Position numbers and translations under genes: made by a program
Notes under the pieces: model-generated
The model's database searches: none
Told to the model about the DNA's origin: nothing
Seen by the model: the letters and a program-made list of their open reading frames with translations, nothing else
Shown here: in pieces, positions 1 to 12,265 of the stretch
How the letters are laid out: every line of letters begins with the position of its first letter
Position numbering within the stretch: position 1 is the stretch's first letter
Assembly (NCBI RefSeq): GCF_001644025.1
Contig: NZ_LUUK01000163.1
Span: 1-34,917 of the forward strand
Source: Methylomonas koyamae
GTDB taxonomy: Bacteria > Pseudomonadota > Gammaproteobacteria > Methylococcales > Methylomonadaceae
DNA: 34,917 nt
Reading direction: 5' to 3'

Positions 1-59
1 AGCGGAGCCGAAGGGAACATCAGTAACGAGCCCCCAAGCGCCAGCAACAAAGCCGGCAA
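1..59 (-). CDS. Possible 5' end of a truncated gene (hydrophobic N-terminus)
   Basis: Directly downstream of the 164-aa gene, a minus-strand frame stays open to the window edge. From a TTG at 59 it would encode a strongly hydrophobic stretch rich in Leu, Ala and Gly, resembling a signal peptide or membrane segment. An in-frame ATG lies at 20. No good ribosome binding site is visible and the gene would be cut by the window end, so this is only a suggestion. Confidence 0.2.
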   Translation of the reverse strand, partial: MPALLLALGGSLLMFPSAP

Positions 60-67
60 ATCGCGGT

Positions 68-562
68 CTATTCGGTCGGTGTGGCGTGGTGCTGGCTGTG
101 CTCCGGCAACGCCGCGCTACCGTGCTCGGCGATCTGCGCGTCGAACCAATGGTGTAAGGCCGTCAGTAACGGCGCGTATTCGGTCGAGAAATGGATTTGG
201 CCGCCGTCGGGCAATCGCTTAAAGTCGAAACGAATCTCGCCGGGCTGGGCCACTTTCATCTGCGCCAAACCGGGCATGTCCGGGCCGTGATAGCGTTCCG
301 TCGACGAAAAGTCGCCTTTCTGGAATTCGGCGGCGGTTTGCCGCAAATAGTCTTGTATCCGCCGGATCTGTTCGGCGTTGTCCGCCGATTTCGCCACGAT
401 ATGCAGGATGCCGCCGTGCACGGTTTTCGAGAAAGACTCCAAGGCCTGAGCCCTGTCATAAGGCACCAAAGGACTATGCGCCGCCGACGACAGCTCGGCC
501 GTTGGTTTCGCTGCCGCCCCGCCCGCGAACAGGGCAACGATCAATAATAGGATGGTTTTCAT
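68..562 (-). CDS. Hypothetical secreted protein, 164 aa
   Basis: I do not recognise this family. The start is well supported: a GGGGGAGG ribosome binding site lies directly before the ATG at 562. Residues 1-18 form a classic signal peptide (Lys, a Leu/Ile/Val core, then GGAAAK), so a periplasmic location is likely. The mature part has no cysteines, mixes helical stretches with a likely beta segment (GEIRFDFKRLPDGGQIHF), and ends in a His-rich tail (HSQHH). The tail could bind metal, but that is speculation. It stands alone with 154 bp of non-coding DNA upstream. It is probably a real gene because of the signal peptide, the ribosome binding site and neighbour-like composition. Confidence 0.7.
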   Translation of the reverse strand: MKTILLLIVALFAGGAAAKPTAELSSAAHSPLVPYDRAQALESFSKTVHGGILHIVAKSADNAEQIRRIQDYLRQTAAEFQKGDFSSTERYHGPDMPGLAQMKVAQPGEIRFDFKRLPDGGQIHFSTEYAPLLTALHHWFDAQIAEHGSAALPEHSQHHATPTE

Positions 563-716
563 GGCCTCCCCCTTGTCGATTCGACATTGCGAACGTTTAA
601 AACAAGAAGACCCGGACTGGCGGCGGTAGTTCAGCCAGCGAAGGGGTAAAGCGAAGCGCTATCAGAGTGCGGGAGCCATTAACGGGCGGATTTCATCGAG
701 ACGAGTTGCTTGCGAC

Positions 717-2858
717 TTAACCCATCAGCGGCGCGGGCAAGGGTTGATAGCGGTCCAGCAAATCCTTGAGCCAGTCGGCGCCGACAGCCGATGCCGCCGG
801 GTCGTCAGCCTTCAAAGCCTCCCAACGTTTGGCTAGATAAGTCCGCCAACTTTCATCCTTTTCCGCTGACTGGCGTTCCGCATCCAACCAAGCTTGCATC
901 GCCTGTTTGGCTTGCTCGCGCCGAGCGGCGGACGCATCGGCTTGCAAGGTTTGCAGATAGCGCCACAGCCGGATTTCCAGCGGAAACTCCCGTTGCAGGT
1001 TGTCGTCGCAATTCGCCAGCACCGCGTCATCCCATAGGCCGTTGAGCACGGCGAGGCGCAAGGCTTGCGGCAACGGCAACACCCGGTCGCCGACTAGGGC
1101 TTGGTCGGCGCCGTTGCCGGCGCTTTTAGCGCTTACCCAGTGTTGGACGGATTCGGCAAACGCCTGCCACGCAGCTTCATTTTCGGTCGTTGCCGCCTGC
1201 GGTTCGGGCGCCGGCTCCGCGTCGTCTTCGAAGTCTATCCACTGCCCTTGTTCCGCCAGTTGCCGGCGATGCAGCAGCTTTTGCAGATAGCCCTCTGCAT
1301 TCGGATTCCCCGGATATTTCTGCACAAAGCCCTGCAAGTGCTCGATGGCGGCTGGCAAGTCGTCGGCTTGATGGCGGCGGGCATAGGCGGTCGCCAGCAG
1401 CAAGGCGCAATGACCATCGCTAGGCTCGATTCGCAAGCCCCGCTGCGCGTAGTCCAAGGCGGCGGTCCAGTCCTGGTCGCGTATCGCTAATTGGGCCAGC
1501 GTGGCATAGGCGTGCAGATTGTCCGGATCGAGTTGCAACACCTGTTGCAACAAACGCCGGGCTTGCGTCCTGTCGTCGGCGTTAGCGGAGGCGGCCAGCA
1601 AGCGCGCCAATTCCACCCGGCATGGCAAATGCTCGGGAAAGCGCCGGGGCATTTCCCACAACACCCACTGCGCCCGTTGCGGCTGACCGGCTTGGCGCAA
1701 GGCCAGTTCCCACAGCATCCACAGCCGGGGATTGTCGGCGTCAATTTGCACAGCTAGATGAATCCACTGCATCATGCGGCCCTGGATTTCCGGCTCGCGT
1801 AGCGGGTATTTATTTAAAAACGCGCGGGCGCATTTATCCAGTGCCCTTACGAAGTGGAACCCATCGCCAGACTGGTGCAAATATGCTTCGTGATCGGCAA
1901 GCAGCGACCGAATGGTGTCCCACGCATGATTTAAGTTGCGCGATTGCTTGACATCGCGAACCGCTTGGTCGGCCACGCTAGCCAGCGCGGGCGGTTCTAG
2001 CCGGTACGCTTTCTTGGCCGGCGTTGCGGCCCGCGCCTGTGCGGAAAAACCGACCAAACTCAATATCGACAAGGCCTTGTCTTCGCCCAGCGGCGTCAGC
2101 AATTCCAGCAAAAAACCGCGATAGCGGTCGGTACTCAGACTGGGATTGCGCGCCATCACCGCGCGTAGCGACTGCGCCAGTTCCTGTTGTGCCGGCGTTC
2201 CCCAGCTTTTGCGGCGTTGATACCGGTTGATCAGCGCTTGCACTTGCAGGCGTAAATTGCGCAGGCTGTCTTGCTCCGACAACGGCAATCTGGCCAAGGC
2301 CAGCAAACCCAAATGCAAATAACGTAGCGAACGCAAGCGTCCGGCTTCGACGACGAAGGATTGCCAGAAAAACTGCAAATCGTCGTCGCCTTGCTGAACG
2401 GCCAGCACTTGCCAGTAATCGAACTCCGGGTCGCGGTAGGCGGACAGGGTCAGTTTAGCCAGCCATTGCAGCCACGACGCCCGTTCAGATTTCAACGCCT
2501 CCTGGGTTTGCGGCAGCCGAAAATACAAGGGCCATTGCAAGGCTTCGCAGACCTGCGCGGCGTAAGCCGACAATTTGCGCGGCTGCGGCAGCGCCGTTTG
2601 CCGCTGCGTCGTCAGCCAAGCGGCCAGACCAGCATCCAGCGAGGCCGGCAAATCGGCGGTGGTTTCGTCCGGTAATCCCGTCGGTTCGCCCAACAGGCTT
2701 CCGGCTATATGGCGGCTGTCGCGCGGTAAGATCGCCAATAAAAATTCGTAGGGCTGAATCCGCTCGAACGGCGAAACATCCGCCGCGCCGCGCAGTAAGT
2801 CATTTACTGCTTGCTCGGGCGCTTGGCATAATTGCTCCGCCCAGTTTTGCCAGCTCAT
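717..2858 (-). CDS. Large TPR-repeat protein of unknown function, 713 aa
   Basis: The start is the ATG at 2858, whose ATGA overlaps the TGA of the upstream gene, so the two are translationally coupled. A longer reading from 2885 would overlap the neighbour more and is less likely. There is no signal peptide or membrane segment, so the protein is probably cytoplasmic. The N-terminal half (about 1-330) is alpha-helical and rich in Leu, Trp and Gln, with no motif I can name. Around residues 350-530 there are tetratricopeptide-type repeats, with units such as DADNPRLWMLWELALRQAG and DPDNLHAYATLAQLAIRDQ. An acidic linker rich in Asp, Glu, Pro and Ala follows near 545-565, then a helical C-terminal domain. 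It is probably a scaffold that works with the 333-aa partner encoded just before it. Its function is unknown. Confidence 0.8.
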   Translation of the reverse strand: MSWQNWAEQLCQAPEQAVNDLLRGAADVSPFERIQPYEFLLAILPRDSRHIAGSLLGEPTGLPDETTADLPASLDAGLAAWLTTQRQTALPQPRKLSAYAAQVCEALQWPLYFRLPQTQEALKSERASWLQWLAKLTLSAYRDPEFDYWQVLAVQQGDDDLQFFWQSFVVEAGRLRSLRYLHLGLLALARLPLSEQDSLRNLRLQVQALINRYQRRKSWGTPAQQELAQSLRAVMARNPSLSTDRYRGFLLELLTPLGEDKALSILSLVGFSAQARAATPAKKAYRLEPPALASVADQAVRDVKQSRNLNHAWDTIRSLLADHEAYLHQSGDGFHFVRALDKCARAFLNKYPLREPEIQGRMMQWIHLAVQIDADNPRLWMLWELALRQAGQPQRAQWVLWEMPRRFPEHLPCRVELARLLAASANADDRTQARRLLQQVLQLDPDNLHAYATLAQLAIRDQDWTAALDYAQRGLRIEPSDGHCALLLATAYARRHQADDLPAAIEHLQGFVQKYPGNPNAEGYLQKLLHRRQLAEQGQWIDFEDDAEPAPEPQAATTENEAAWQAFAESVQHWVSAKSAGNGADQALVGDRVLPLPQALRLAVLNGLWDDAVLANCDDNLQREFPLEIRLWRYLQTLQADASAARREQAKQAMQAWLDAERQSAEKDESWRTYLAKRWEALKADDPAASAVGADWLKDLLDRYQPLPAPLMG

Positions 2859-3856
2859 GCCAGCATCTCGCCGAAACCTTCGCAACCCGACAGGTTTTGC
2901 AAGCCCTGAATATGGCGGTTGCGCGCCTGTAGGTAGTCGTGCCCGCTTTGCAGCGCATGCGGTCGGGAGATAAAGCCCAAGGCCTTGATGTGCTTGGGCT
3001 GATAATCGATAGGAAAGGTCAGCAGTTCCGGGGTAAAGGCGTCGGGTATCCGATCAATGCTTAAATCCAGGGTATAGCCGTAACTTTGGTTGCTGGACTG
3101 CGAGGGTGCGGGAATAAACGCGGCGGACATTTCCGCATCCAGTACCGTGGGACGAGTAAAACTAGCAACGGCACCTTTCCGACCCGCTAGAGTCCGCGCG
3201 CGCCGCACTTCGTCCACCTGATAACACATCAAGGCCACAGCCAAGGGTTTGCCGGCGGTACTGGGCCAATGGGTCAGGCCCAGTCGGTCGCGCAAGATGT
3301 GCGGCCAATCGGCTTTGATCAGTTTATCCAGGTTGCCGCCTTCGAAATCGTTCAAAAAAGTGGCGAACAACGGGCGCATTTGGGTCCGTTTATCGTTCCA
3401 AAGCCGCACGAATTCGCTACGCAATAATTCGGCATCCTCGGGCAAATCGCTTTTCCCTAAGTCTTTCCGTGAGTTGTAAAAGCGTTGCCAAAAGGCTTGA
3501 GCGGTAGCGGACAGCAGAGGATCGTCGAATAGATAACCGATGGATTCCAACCGCAATAAATAGGTGTTGTCCAATGATTCGTTCAAGTGCGCCGGGCCGT
3601 TTATAGCCGTAAAGGTTTCGGCGCTTCTGGGCAAATCCTTGGCGACGTGAACGGACGTTGCCAAATAGCTTTTATGCTCCGCCTTCCAATCCGGATGAGT
3701 CGCTACATCGCCGACGTAGTCGCTGTAATCGTAAGCACGCTGATCCGAAACTGCTTGCTCCCAGCGAAAATTGGCGGCTTCGCAACGAGTCAATTCGTTG
3801 GTTTTTGCGGCACTACCGTCGGCGGCAAGGGATTCAAGTGAAGGACTGAGGTTCAT
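2855..3856 (-). CDS. Hypothetical protein coupled to the TPR protein, 333 aa
   Basis: I do not recognise this family. I chose the ATG at 3856 because AGGA lies just before it. Upstream in-frame starts exist (ATG 3895, TTG 3925) but lack a clear ribosome binding site, so the N-terminus is uncertain by up to 23 residues. No signal peptide or membrane segment is visible. The protein looks globular, with many aromatic residues and a possible helical region around residues 105-190 (AFWQRFYNSRKDLG, EFVRLWNDKRTQM). Its stop codon overlaps the start of the TPR protein gene by four bases (ATGA), so the two products are probably made in fixed ratio and may form a complex. It lies downstream of glmS but is separated from it by 240 bp holding a palindrome, so it probably has its own promoter. 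Confidence 0.72.
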   Translation of the reverse strand: MNLSPSLESLAADGSAAKTNELTRCEAANFRWEQAVSDQRAYDYSDYVGDVATHPDWKAEHKSYLATSVHVAKDLPRSAETFTAINGPAHLNESLDNTYLLRLESIGYLFDDPLLSATAQAFWQRFYNSRKDLGKSDLPEDAELLRSEFVRLWNDKRTQMRPLFATFLNDFEGGNLDKLIKADWPHILRDRLGLTHWPSTAGKPLAVALMCYQVDEVRRARTLAGRKGAVASFTRPTVLDAEMSAAFIPAPSQSSNQSYGYTLDLSIDRIPDAFTPELLTFPIDYQPKHIKALGFISRPHALQSGHDYLQARNRHIQGLQNLSGCEGFGEMLA

Positions 3857-3941
3857 GTTCCTAAGAGTAAAAATTTTTGCCGTTGTCTCAGGCATTGATT
3901 GGGTAAACGAAGCGTGATCCAACAATTTTTAACTTTTTCTC

Positions 3942-3971
3942 TAAGGCGGATGGTTTTGCTTATCCGCCTTA
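3942..3971. repeat. REP-like palindrome (GGCGGAT type)
   Basis: A perfect 10-bp inverted repeat, TAAGGCGGAT and ATCCGCCTTA, encloses a 10-nt loop. The plus strand continues into CAATTTTT, so it could terminate plus-strand transcription, but no plus-strand gene leads into it. The arm sequence resembles the scattered GGCGGAT...ATCCGCC extragenic palindromes common in proteobacteria. It lies between glmS and the 333-aa gene and could act as a 3'-end stabiliser or weak terminator for glmS. Only one copy was seen in this window. Confidence 0.55.
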
Positions 3972-4098
3972 CAATTTTTGTATTTCTGAGTACCGATTTA
4001 AATTGCAAAACGGCATTCAAGACTAAAAACACTAATTTTCGCTTGTAGTCGATCTCCGTTCGCCTTTATCACATTACCCCTGTCCCCAATCTTCCGTG

Positions 4099-5934
4099 CT
4101 ATTCCACCGTCACCGACTTGGCCAGATTTCTGGGCTGATCGACGTCGGTGCCTTTCAGCACGGCGACGTGGTAGGACAGCAGTTGCAGCGGTATCGTGTA
4201 GATGACCGGCGAGATAGCGTTGGCGACGCTAGGCATTTTGACGATTTGCACGTTCTCGTCGGCGGCGTCGCTTTCGGCCAAGTCTTCGTCCATGAACACG
4301 ATCAACTGCCCGCCGCGGGCGCTGACTTCCTGGATATTGGATTTCAGCTTTTCCAACAGGTTGTTGTTGGGCGCGACCGTGACCACCGGCATTTCGGCGT
4401 CGATCAAGGCCAGCGGGCCGTGCTTCAATTCGCCTGCCGGATAGGCTTCGGCGTGGATGTAGGAAATCTCCTTCAACTTCAAGGCGCCTTCCATCGCGAT
4501 CGGGTAATGGGTGCCGCGGCCGAGAAACAAGGCATTGTGCTTATCGGCGAAACGCTGCGACAACAGTTCGATGGCGTTGTCCAGCTTCAGCACTTTTTCG
4601 ATGTTGCCGGGCAGGGCGAACAGTTGCGAGACGATGTGTTCCTCTTTCTCGGCACTGAGATCGAAGCGGCGGCCGACCACGATGATCAGCATCAACAAGG
4701 CCACCAACTGGGTGGTAAAGGCCTTGGTCGAAGCGACGCCGATTTCCGGGCCGGCGCGGGTCATCAACACCAATTCGGATTCGCGCACCAGCGAGCTTTC
4801 CGGCGCGTTGCAGATCACCAGCGAGTGCTTGACGCCGAGCTTTTTAGCTTCCTGCAAAGCGGCCAGCGTGTCGGCGGTTTCGCCGGACTGGGAAATGGTC
4901 ACGACCAAGGTATCCGGCGCCACGACCGGGTTGCGGTAGCGGAATTCGCTGGCGATTTCGATAGCGCAGGGCACGCGGGCGTATTTTTCGAACCAGTAGC
5001 GGGCAACCAAGCCGGAATGGTAACTGGTGCCGCAGGCCAGGATCAGCACCGATTTGATTTGGTCGAACACGTCGGCGGCGTTGTGGCCGAAGGCGTTGTC
5101 CTGCAAGCGGTTGTCGATAAAGCGGCCTTCCAGGGTTTCGGAAACCGCCCAAGCTTGCTCGTAGATTTCCTTGAGCATGTAGTGGCGGTATTTGCCTTTG
5201 TCGACCGAGTCGGCTTTCAACTGGCTTTCGATGACCGGACGGACCACGCGGCGGCCGGCTTCGTCGAATATCGTGACGCCGTTGATGGTCAATTCGGCCA
5301 CGTCGCCGTCTTCCAGAAAGATGAAGCGCTGAGTGACCGGCAGCAAGGCGGCGATGTCGGAGGCGATGAAGTATTCGCCGATGCCGATGCCGATCACCAA
5401 TGGGCTGCCTTTGCGGCAGGCGACCAGCACGTCCGGTTGCTCGCAGTCGATCACGCCCAGCGCATAGGCGCCGCGCAGGCTTTTGACGGTTTTACCGACA
5501 GCGTCGAGCAAATTGCCGGCAGCTTTCAGCTCTTCGGCAACCTTGTGGACGATGACTTCGGTATCGGTCTCGGAAGTGAATACGTAGCCGTTTTCCTGCA
5601 ACGCGGCGCGCAGGTGGTCGTGATTTTCGATGATGCCGTTATGTACCACCGCCACTCTGTCCTTGCTGACGTGCGGGTGGGCGTTGCGGGTACTCGGCTT
5701 GCCGTGGGTGGCCCAGCGAGTGTGGGCGATGCCGATGCGGCCTTCGATCGGGTCGGCGGCGATTAGCGCTTCCAGGCCCTTAACCTTGCCCAGTTCGCGC
5801 TTGCGGAAGATTTCGCCACCGTTGATGACGGCCAGGCCGGCCGAATCATAACCCCGGTACTCCAGACGCTTTAAACCTTCAATCAAAATCGGAACCACGT
5901 TGCGTTGGGCAACGCCCGCGACTATGCCGCACAT
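4099..5934 (-). CDS. glmS: Glutamine-fructose-6-phosphate aminotransferase (isomerizing)
   Basis: GlmS makes glucosamine-6-phosphate from fructose-6-phosphate and glutamine, the entry step to UDP-GlcNAc, peptidoglycan and lipid A. The start at 5934 gives MCGIVAG, so after Met removal the N-terminal Cys is the glutaminase nucleophile of this class II amidotransferase. The in-frame extension upstream lies inside glmU and is rejected. The protein is 611 aa, close to the E. coli length of 609. Residues 1 to about 240 are the glutamine amidotransferase domain, followed by two SIS sugar-isomerase domains ([38 protein letters not shown]) and the conserved C-terminus NLAKSVTVE. It begins one base after the glmU stop, with a GGAG inside the end of glmU as ribosome binding site, so the genes are co-transcribed and likely coupled. 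No glmS ribozyme is present, as expected in a proteobacterium. Confidence 0.98.
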   Translation of the reverse strand: MCGIVAGVAQRNVVPILIEGLKRLEYRGYDSAGLAVINGGEIFRKRELGKVKGLEALIAADPIEGRIGIAHTRWATHGKPSTRNAHPHVSKDRVAVVHNGIIENHDHLRAALQENGYVFTSETDTEVIVHKVAEELKAAGNLLDAVGKTVKSLRGAYALGVIDCEQPDVLVACRKGSPLVIGIGIGEYFIASDIAALLPVTQRFIFLEDGDVAELTINGVTIFDEAGRRVVRPVIESQLKADSVDKGKYRHYMLKEIYEQAWAVSETLEGRFIDNRLQDNAFGHNAADVFDQIKSVLILACGTSYHSGLVARYWFEKYARVPCAIEIASEFRYRNPVVAPDTLVVTISQSGETADTLAALQEAKKLGVKHSLVICNAPESSLVRESELVLMTRAGPEIGVASTKAFTTQLVALLMLIIVVGRRFDLSAEKEEHIVSQLFALPGNIEKVLKLDNAIELLSQRFADKHNALFLGRGTHYPIAMEGALKLKEISYIHAEAYPAGELKHGPLALIDAEMPVVTVAPNNNLLEKLKSNIQEVSARGGQLIVFMDEDLAESDAADENVQIVKMPSVANAISPVIYTIPLQLLSYHVAVLKGTDVDQPRNLAKSVTVE

Positions 5935-5935
5935 A

Positions 5936-7357
5936 TTATTTCTCCGGCCGACTGCTTTGTTGGGAGTGCGGAGCACTGTCTGTTTCAGGGCCCGCTTGTT
6001 TAACCGGTCTTTGCCAACCGGCGATACTGACTTGCTTGACGCGGCTTAGGGTCAATTGCTCGGCGGGGGTGTCCTTGGTAATCGTCGAACCCGCGCCTAT
6101 CGTGGCGTTTTTGCCGATCCTGACCGGTGCCACCAATTGCGAGTCGGAGCCGATGAAGGCACCGTCTTCGATGACGGTTTTGAATTTATTCACCCCGTCG
6201 TAATTACAGGTAATGGTGCCGGCGCCGACGTTGACCTTGCTGCCGATTTCGCTGTCGCCAATATAGCTCAAATGGTTAATCTTGCTGCCGACGCCGACGT
6301 CGGCTTTCTTGATTTCGACGAAATTGCCGATGTGGACCTGCTCGGCCAAGCGGGTTTGCGGTCGCAGACGGGCGAACGGGCCGATCCGGCTGCCGGCGCC
6401 GACTTCGGCGTCCTCAATGACGCTGTTAGGCAGAATTTCCACGCCTTCGCCGATAGTGGCGTTCTTGATCACGCAATGGGCGCCGATCTTGACGTTGGAG
6501 GCGATGCGGTTCACGCCTTCGAAGATCACGTTGATGTCGATGTCGATGTCTTGACCAAGCTCGGCGAAAACGCCGCGCACGTCTAGGCGGGCCGGATCCC
6601 GCAAGGTCACACCCTTCTCCATCAGCGCCTGGGCTTGTTCGCGTTGGTAAACCCTTTCCAAATGGGCCAATTGCGCGCGATTATTGACACCCAGCACTTC
6701 GTCGGCACTGGCGGCCTGACTGGTTTCTATCGTCAAACCGTCGTCTACCGCCATTTCGATAATGTCGGTCAGATAGTATTCGTTCTGGGCGTTGTTGTTG
6801 GACAGCCTTGCCAGCCACTGCTTGAGCTGGCTGCCCTTGCAAGCCAGGATGCCGGTATTGCCTTCGTTGATTTGCGCTTCTGCCTCGTTGGCGTCTTTTT
6901 GTTCGACGATCTTGATGACTGCATGATCCTTGTCGCGGACGATGCGGCCGTAGCCGGTAGGATCGTCCAAAGTCACGGTCAGCAACGCCAATGAAGTCAG
7001 ACTGGCTTTGCGCAACAGGGTTTGTATGGTTTGGGTTTTCAGCAGCGGTACGTCGCCGTATAGGATCAAGACGGTATCGCCGTCTTCGACATGATCGATG
7101 GCTTGCTGTACCGCGTGACCGGTGCCAAGCTGCTGCTTTTGCTCTATCCAGGTGGCGTCCAACGCACTCAGGGTTTGTTTAACCGCCTCGCCACCGTGGC
7201 CGTAGACGATAAAGATTTGATTGTCCTCTAGCCCGCGGCTAGTTAGGTATACGTGCTCCAGCAATGCCCGGTTGGCGATTTCATGTAGCACTTTGGGCCG
7301 AGCCGAACGCATCCGCGTACCTTGGCCGGCGGCGAGTATTATGGTTTTTATCGACAT
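5936..7357 (-). CDS. glmU: Bifunctional UDP-GlcNAc pyrophosphorylase / GlcN-1-P N-acetyltransferase
   Basis: GlmU acetylates glucosamine-1-phosphate and then couples it to UTP, giving UDP-GlcNAc for cell-wall and LPS synthesis. The N-terminal nucleotidyltransferase domain opens with [19 protein letters not shown], carrying the G-x-G-T-R-M and Lys signature, and continues to about residue 230. The C-terminal half is a left-handed beta-helix of hexapeptide repeats ([41 protein letters not shown]). Its acetyltransferase site lies around NHLSYIGD. Length 473 aa against 456 in E. coli; the extra residues form a Gln/Ser-rich tail that looks disordered. AGGA lies eight bases before the ATG. A strong atp terminator ends only about 14 bases upstream, which leaves no space for an ordinary promoter in the gap. 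Confidence 0.98.
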   Translation of the reverse strand: MSIKTIILAAGQGTRMRSARPKVLHEIANRALLEHVYLTSRGLEDNQIFIVYGHGGEAVKQTLSALDATWIEQKQQLGTGHAVQQAIDHVEDGDTVLILYGDVPLLKTQTIQTLLRKASLTSLALLTVTLDDPTGYGRIVRDKDHAVIKIVEQKDANEAEAQINEGNTGILACKGSQLKQWLARLSNNNAQNEYYLTDIIEMAVDDGLTIETSQAASADEVLGVNNRAQLAHLERVYQREQAQALMEKGVTLRDPARLDVRGVFAELGQDIDIDINVIFEGVNRIASNVKIGAHCVIKNATIGEGVEILPNSVIEDAEVGAGSRIGPFARLRPQTRLAEQVHIGNFVEIKKADVGVGSKINHLSYIGDSEIGSKVNVGAGTITCNYDGVNKFKTVIEDGAFIGSDSQLVAPVRIGKNATIGAGSTITKDTPAEQLTLSRVKQVSIAGWQRPVKQAGPETDSAPHSQQSSRPEK

Positions 7358-7370
7358 CGTGATTCCTAAA

Positions 7371-7411
7371 ACAAAAAAGCCCGATGACGTCTAGCGCCAT
7401 CGGGCTGTATT
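7371..7411 (-). terminator. Rho-independent terminator of the atp operon
   Basis: On the minus strand the arms AGCCCGATG and CATCGGGCT (7398-7406 and 7378-7386) pair perfectly, with further pairing inside the loop, and are followed by TTTTTTGTTTT. This is a classic intrinsic terminator placed directly after atpC. The plus strand also continues into a T-run (GTATTTTT), so it may work in both directions. It probably lowers but does not abolish read-through into glmU. Confidence 0.88.
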
Positions 7412-7428
7412 TTTACGCGATTCCGAGC

Positions 7429-7851
7429 TTACGCGCCACGTTTTCTTAATCTATCCAGAGTCCGTAGCTTCATGACCGCGTCGGCCAATTCGGCCTGCGC
7501 GAGGGCATAGTCGATTTTACCGCTCTTGTCGGACAGCATTTCCTCGGCTTTGGCCTTGGCTTGCAAGGCGGCGGCTTCGTCAATGTCCTTGGCCCTAATC
7601 GCGGTGTCGGCCAATACCGTGGCGACATGCGGCTGCACTTCCAGGAAGCCGCCGGTAATGTAAAACGCGTGCTGCTCCTTGTCGCTGATCTTGACCCTGA
7701 CTTCGCCGGGTTTCAATTTAGTGATCAGCGGTGCGTGCCGCGCCGCGATACCGACATCGCCCATTTCGGCCGGCGCGAACAACATTTCCGCCAAACCGGA
7801 ATAGATTTCCTGCTCGGCGCTGACTATGTCAACATGGATGGTCATTACCAT
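7429..7851 (-). CDS. atpC: F1F0 ATP synthase subunit epsilon
   Basis: Epsilon is part of the F1 central stalk; it couples rotor to catalytic head and inhibits ATP hydrolysis. The N-terminal beta-sandwich is clear (IHVDIVSAEQEIYSG, FAPAEMGDVGIAARHAPL, FYITGGFLEVQPHVATVLAD) and is followed by the C-terminal helical hairpin (about residues 88-140). At 140 aa it has the usual length. An AGGAGG lies eight bases before the ATG at 7851, which supports that start over the second ATG two codons later (7845). It is the last gene of the operon, 22 bases after atpD and just before the terminator. Confidence 0.97.
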   Translation of the reverse strand: MVMTIHVDIVSAEQEIYSGLAEMLFAPAEMGDVGIAARHAPLITKLKPGEVRVKISDKEQHAFYITGGFLEVQPHVATVLADTAIRAKDIDEAAALQAKAKAEEMLSDKSGKIDYALAQAELADAVMKLRTLDRLRKRGA

Positions 7852-7873
7852 GATCGAACCCTCCTATGCCGAG

Positions 7874-9268
<1,395 letters not shown>

Positions 9269-9293
9269 CTATCTAAAACTTGTCTTGAAAGGC

Positions 9294-10157
9294 CTAAACG
9301 GCGGATGCACCGGCAACGATCTCGGAAATTTCCTGGGTGATGGCGGCCTGTCTGGCTTTGTTGTAAACCAGTTGCAATTCCTTGATGATGTTTCCGGCAT
9401 TGTCGGAAGCACTCTTCATCGCCACCATCCGGGCGGCCTGCTCGCAAGCGTTGTTTTCCACCAAACCTTGAAACACTGTGGATTCGACGTAACGAATCAG
9501 CAAACTGTCCAGAACGTCCTTGGCATTGGGCTCGTACAAATAATCCCAATGGCCGGACAAAGCCGGTTCCAACTCGCCGACTTGCACCGGCAGCAGTTGT
9601 TGCAGCACCGGTTTCTGCGTCATCGTGTTAACGAAATCGTTGCTGATCAGAAACACTTGGTCGATCCGGCCGGCTTCGTAGGCATCCAGCATGATTTTCA
9701 CGGTTCCGATGATGTCGGTTTGGTGCGGCGTATCGCCGAGCTTGGTTGCTTGACCGATCAGGTTGGCATTCAGCAGGTTGAAAAACACGGCCGCCTTGCC
9801 GCCGATCGCGCACACATCGATTTCGATGCCGTTAGCACGCCATTGCTGCATTTCGACCAAGATCTTCCTGAACAGGTTGGCGTTCAAACCGCCGCACAAG
9901 CCGCGGTCGGAACTGACCACGATAATGCCTACCCGCTTAACCTCGCGTTCGATCAGGAACGGATGTTTATATTCCGGATTGGCATAGGCCAGATGCCGAA
10001 TGATCTGACCTATTTTTTTTGCGTAAGGCCGGGTTGCTTGCATGCGGTCCTTGGTTTTCCGCATCTTGCTCGCCGCCACCATTTCCATGGCTCGGGTGAT
10101 CTTCTGAGTATTTTTGATACTCGCGATCTTGGTACGTATCTCTTTGCCAACAGCCAT
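9294..10157 (-). CDS. atpG: F1F0 ATP synthase subunit gamma
   Basis: Gamma forms the rotating coiled-coil shaft inside the alpha/beta hexamer. The conserved N-terminus ([20 protein letters not shown]) and C-terminal helix ([37 protein letters not shown]) together make the antiparallel coiled coil. The central Rossmann-like part contains [11 protein letters not shown]. Length 287 aa equals the E. coli subunit. It starts with ATG 11 bases after the atpA stop, as expected in a tightly packed operon. Confidence 0.98.
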   Translation of the reverse strand: MAVGKEIRTKIASIKNTQKITRAMEMVAASKMRKTKDRMQATRPYAKKIGQIIRHLAYANPEYKHPFLIEREVKRVGIIVVSSDRGLCGGLNANLFRKILVEMQQWRANGIEIDVCAIGGKAAVFFNLLNANLIGQATKLGDTPHQTDIIGTVKIMLDAYEAGRIDQVFLISNDFVNTMTQKPVLQQLLPVQVGELEPALSGHWDYLYEPNAKDVLDSLLIRYVESTVFQGLVENNACEQAARMVAMKSASDNAGNIIKELQLVYNKARQAAITQEISEIVAGASAV

Positions 10158-10168
10158 GTGCGGACCCT

Positions 10169-11710
<1,542 letters not shown>

Positions 11711-11731
11711 GTTATTTTCCCGCTCTAACTC

Positions 11732-12262
11732 TTAAAGTCTTTTGGCTAATTGATGAAGCTGGCCTCTGACGGAACCGTCGATGACTTTATCGCCGGCTCT
11801 GGCGAGTATGCCCCCAATTAACGATTTATCGACAGAAACGGCAGCGTTGACTTTTTTGTTCAAGACTTTTTCAAGCATGGCGACATATTTGCCTTGCTCG
11901 GCCTTGCTCAACGCGTATGCACTGTACAAGTCGACATTGACATAGCCTTCGTCGTCGGCTTTGTGCTGTTCGAACATTGTCGCAATTTGCGGCAACAGCG
12001 ACAGCTTGTCGTTGTCTATCAGTATCTTGATCAGATTTTTCGCTTCATCCAGAACATGGTCTCCGCAAATGTCGAAAACCAAGTTCGTAATGTTCTGTTT
12101 ACCCACTCTAGGGTTATTCAAAATGTCGGACAGGGCCGGTTCCCGCAGCGCCAAAGACAAAAAAGCCAACGAATCGGACCATGCGGCGACAGCGTCGCCC
12201 TCCTTGGCACGCTTGAACACAGCTTCGGCATAAGGTCTTGCTAGTGTCGCTAACTCAGCCAT
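11732..12262 (-). CDS. atpH: F1F0 ATP synthase subunit delta
   Basis: Delta links the peripheral stalk (b2) to the top of F1. The N-terminal helical domain starts MAELATLARPYAEAVFKRA, the usual opening for this family. The C-terminal part contains the conserved segment DKSLIGGILARAGDKVIDGS, followed by a closing helix. Length 176 aa against 177 in E. coli. Its ATG lies three bases after the atpF stop, so expression is tightly linked. Delta is among the less conserved subunits, but position and motifs make the call safe. Confidence 0.97.
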   Translation of the reverse strand: MAELATLARPYAEAVFKRAKEGDAVAAWSDSLAFLSLALREPALSDILNNPRVGKQNITNLVFDICGDHVLDEAKNLIKILIDNDKLSLLPQIATMFEQHKADDEGYVNVDLYSAYALSKAEQGKYVAMLEKVLNKKVNAAVSVDKSLIGGILARAGDKVIDGSVRGQLHQLAKRL

Positions 12263-12265
12263 GGC

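Noticed and set aside
3920-4098. glmS ribozyme or riboswitch near glmS
   Set aside because: This region is downstream of glmS, and the upstream side is directly joined to glmU; the ribozyme is a Gram-positive feature.
4096-5766. 556-aa plus-strand open frame opposite glmS
   Set aside because: It is the antisense shadow of a clear glmS, rich in Asp, Gly, Val and Phe from mirrored codon bias, with no ribosome binding site or family match.
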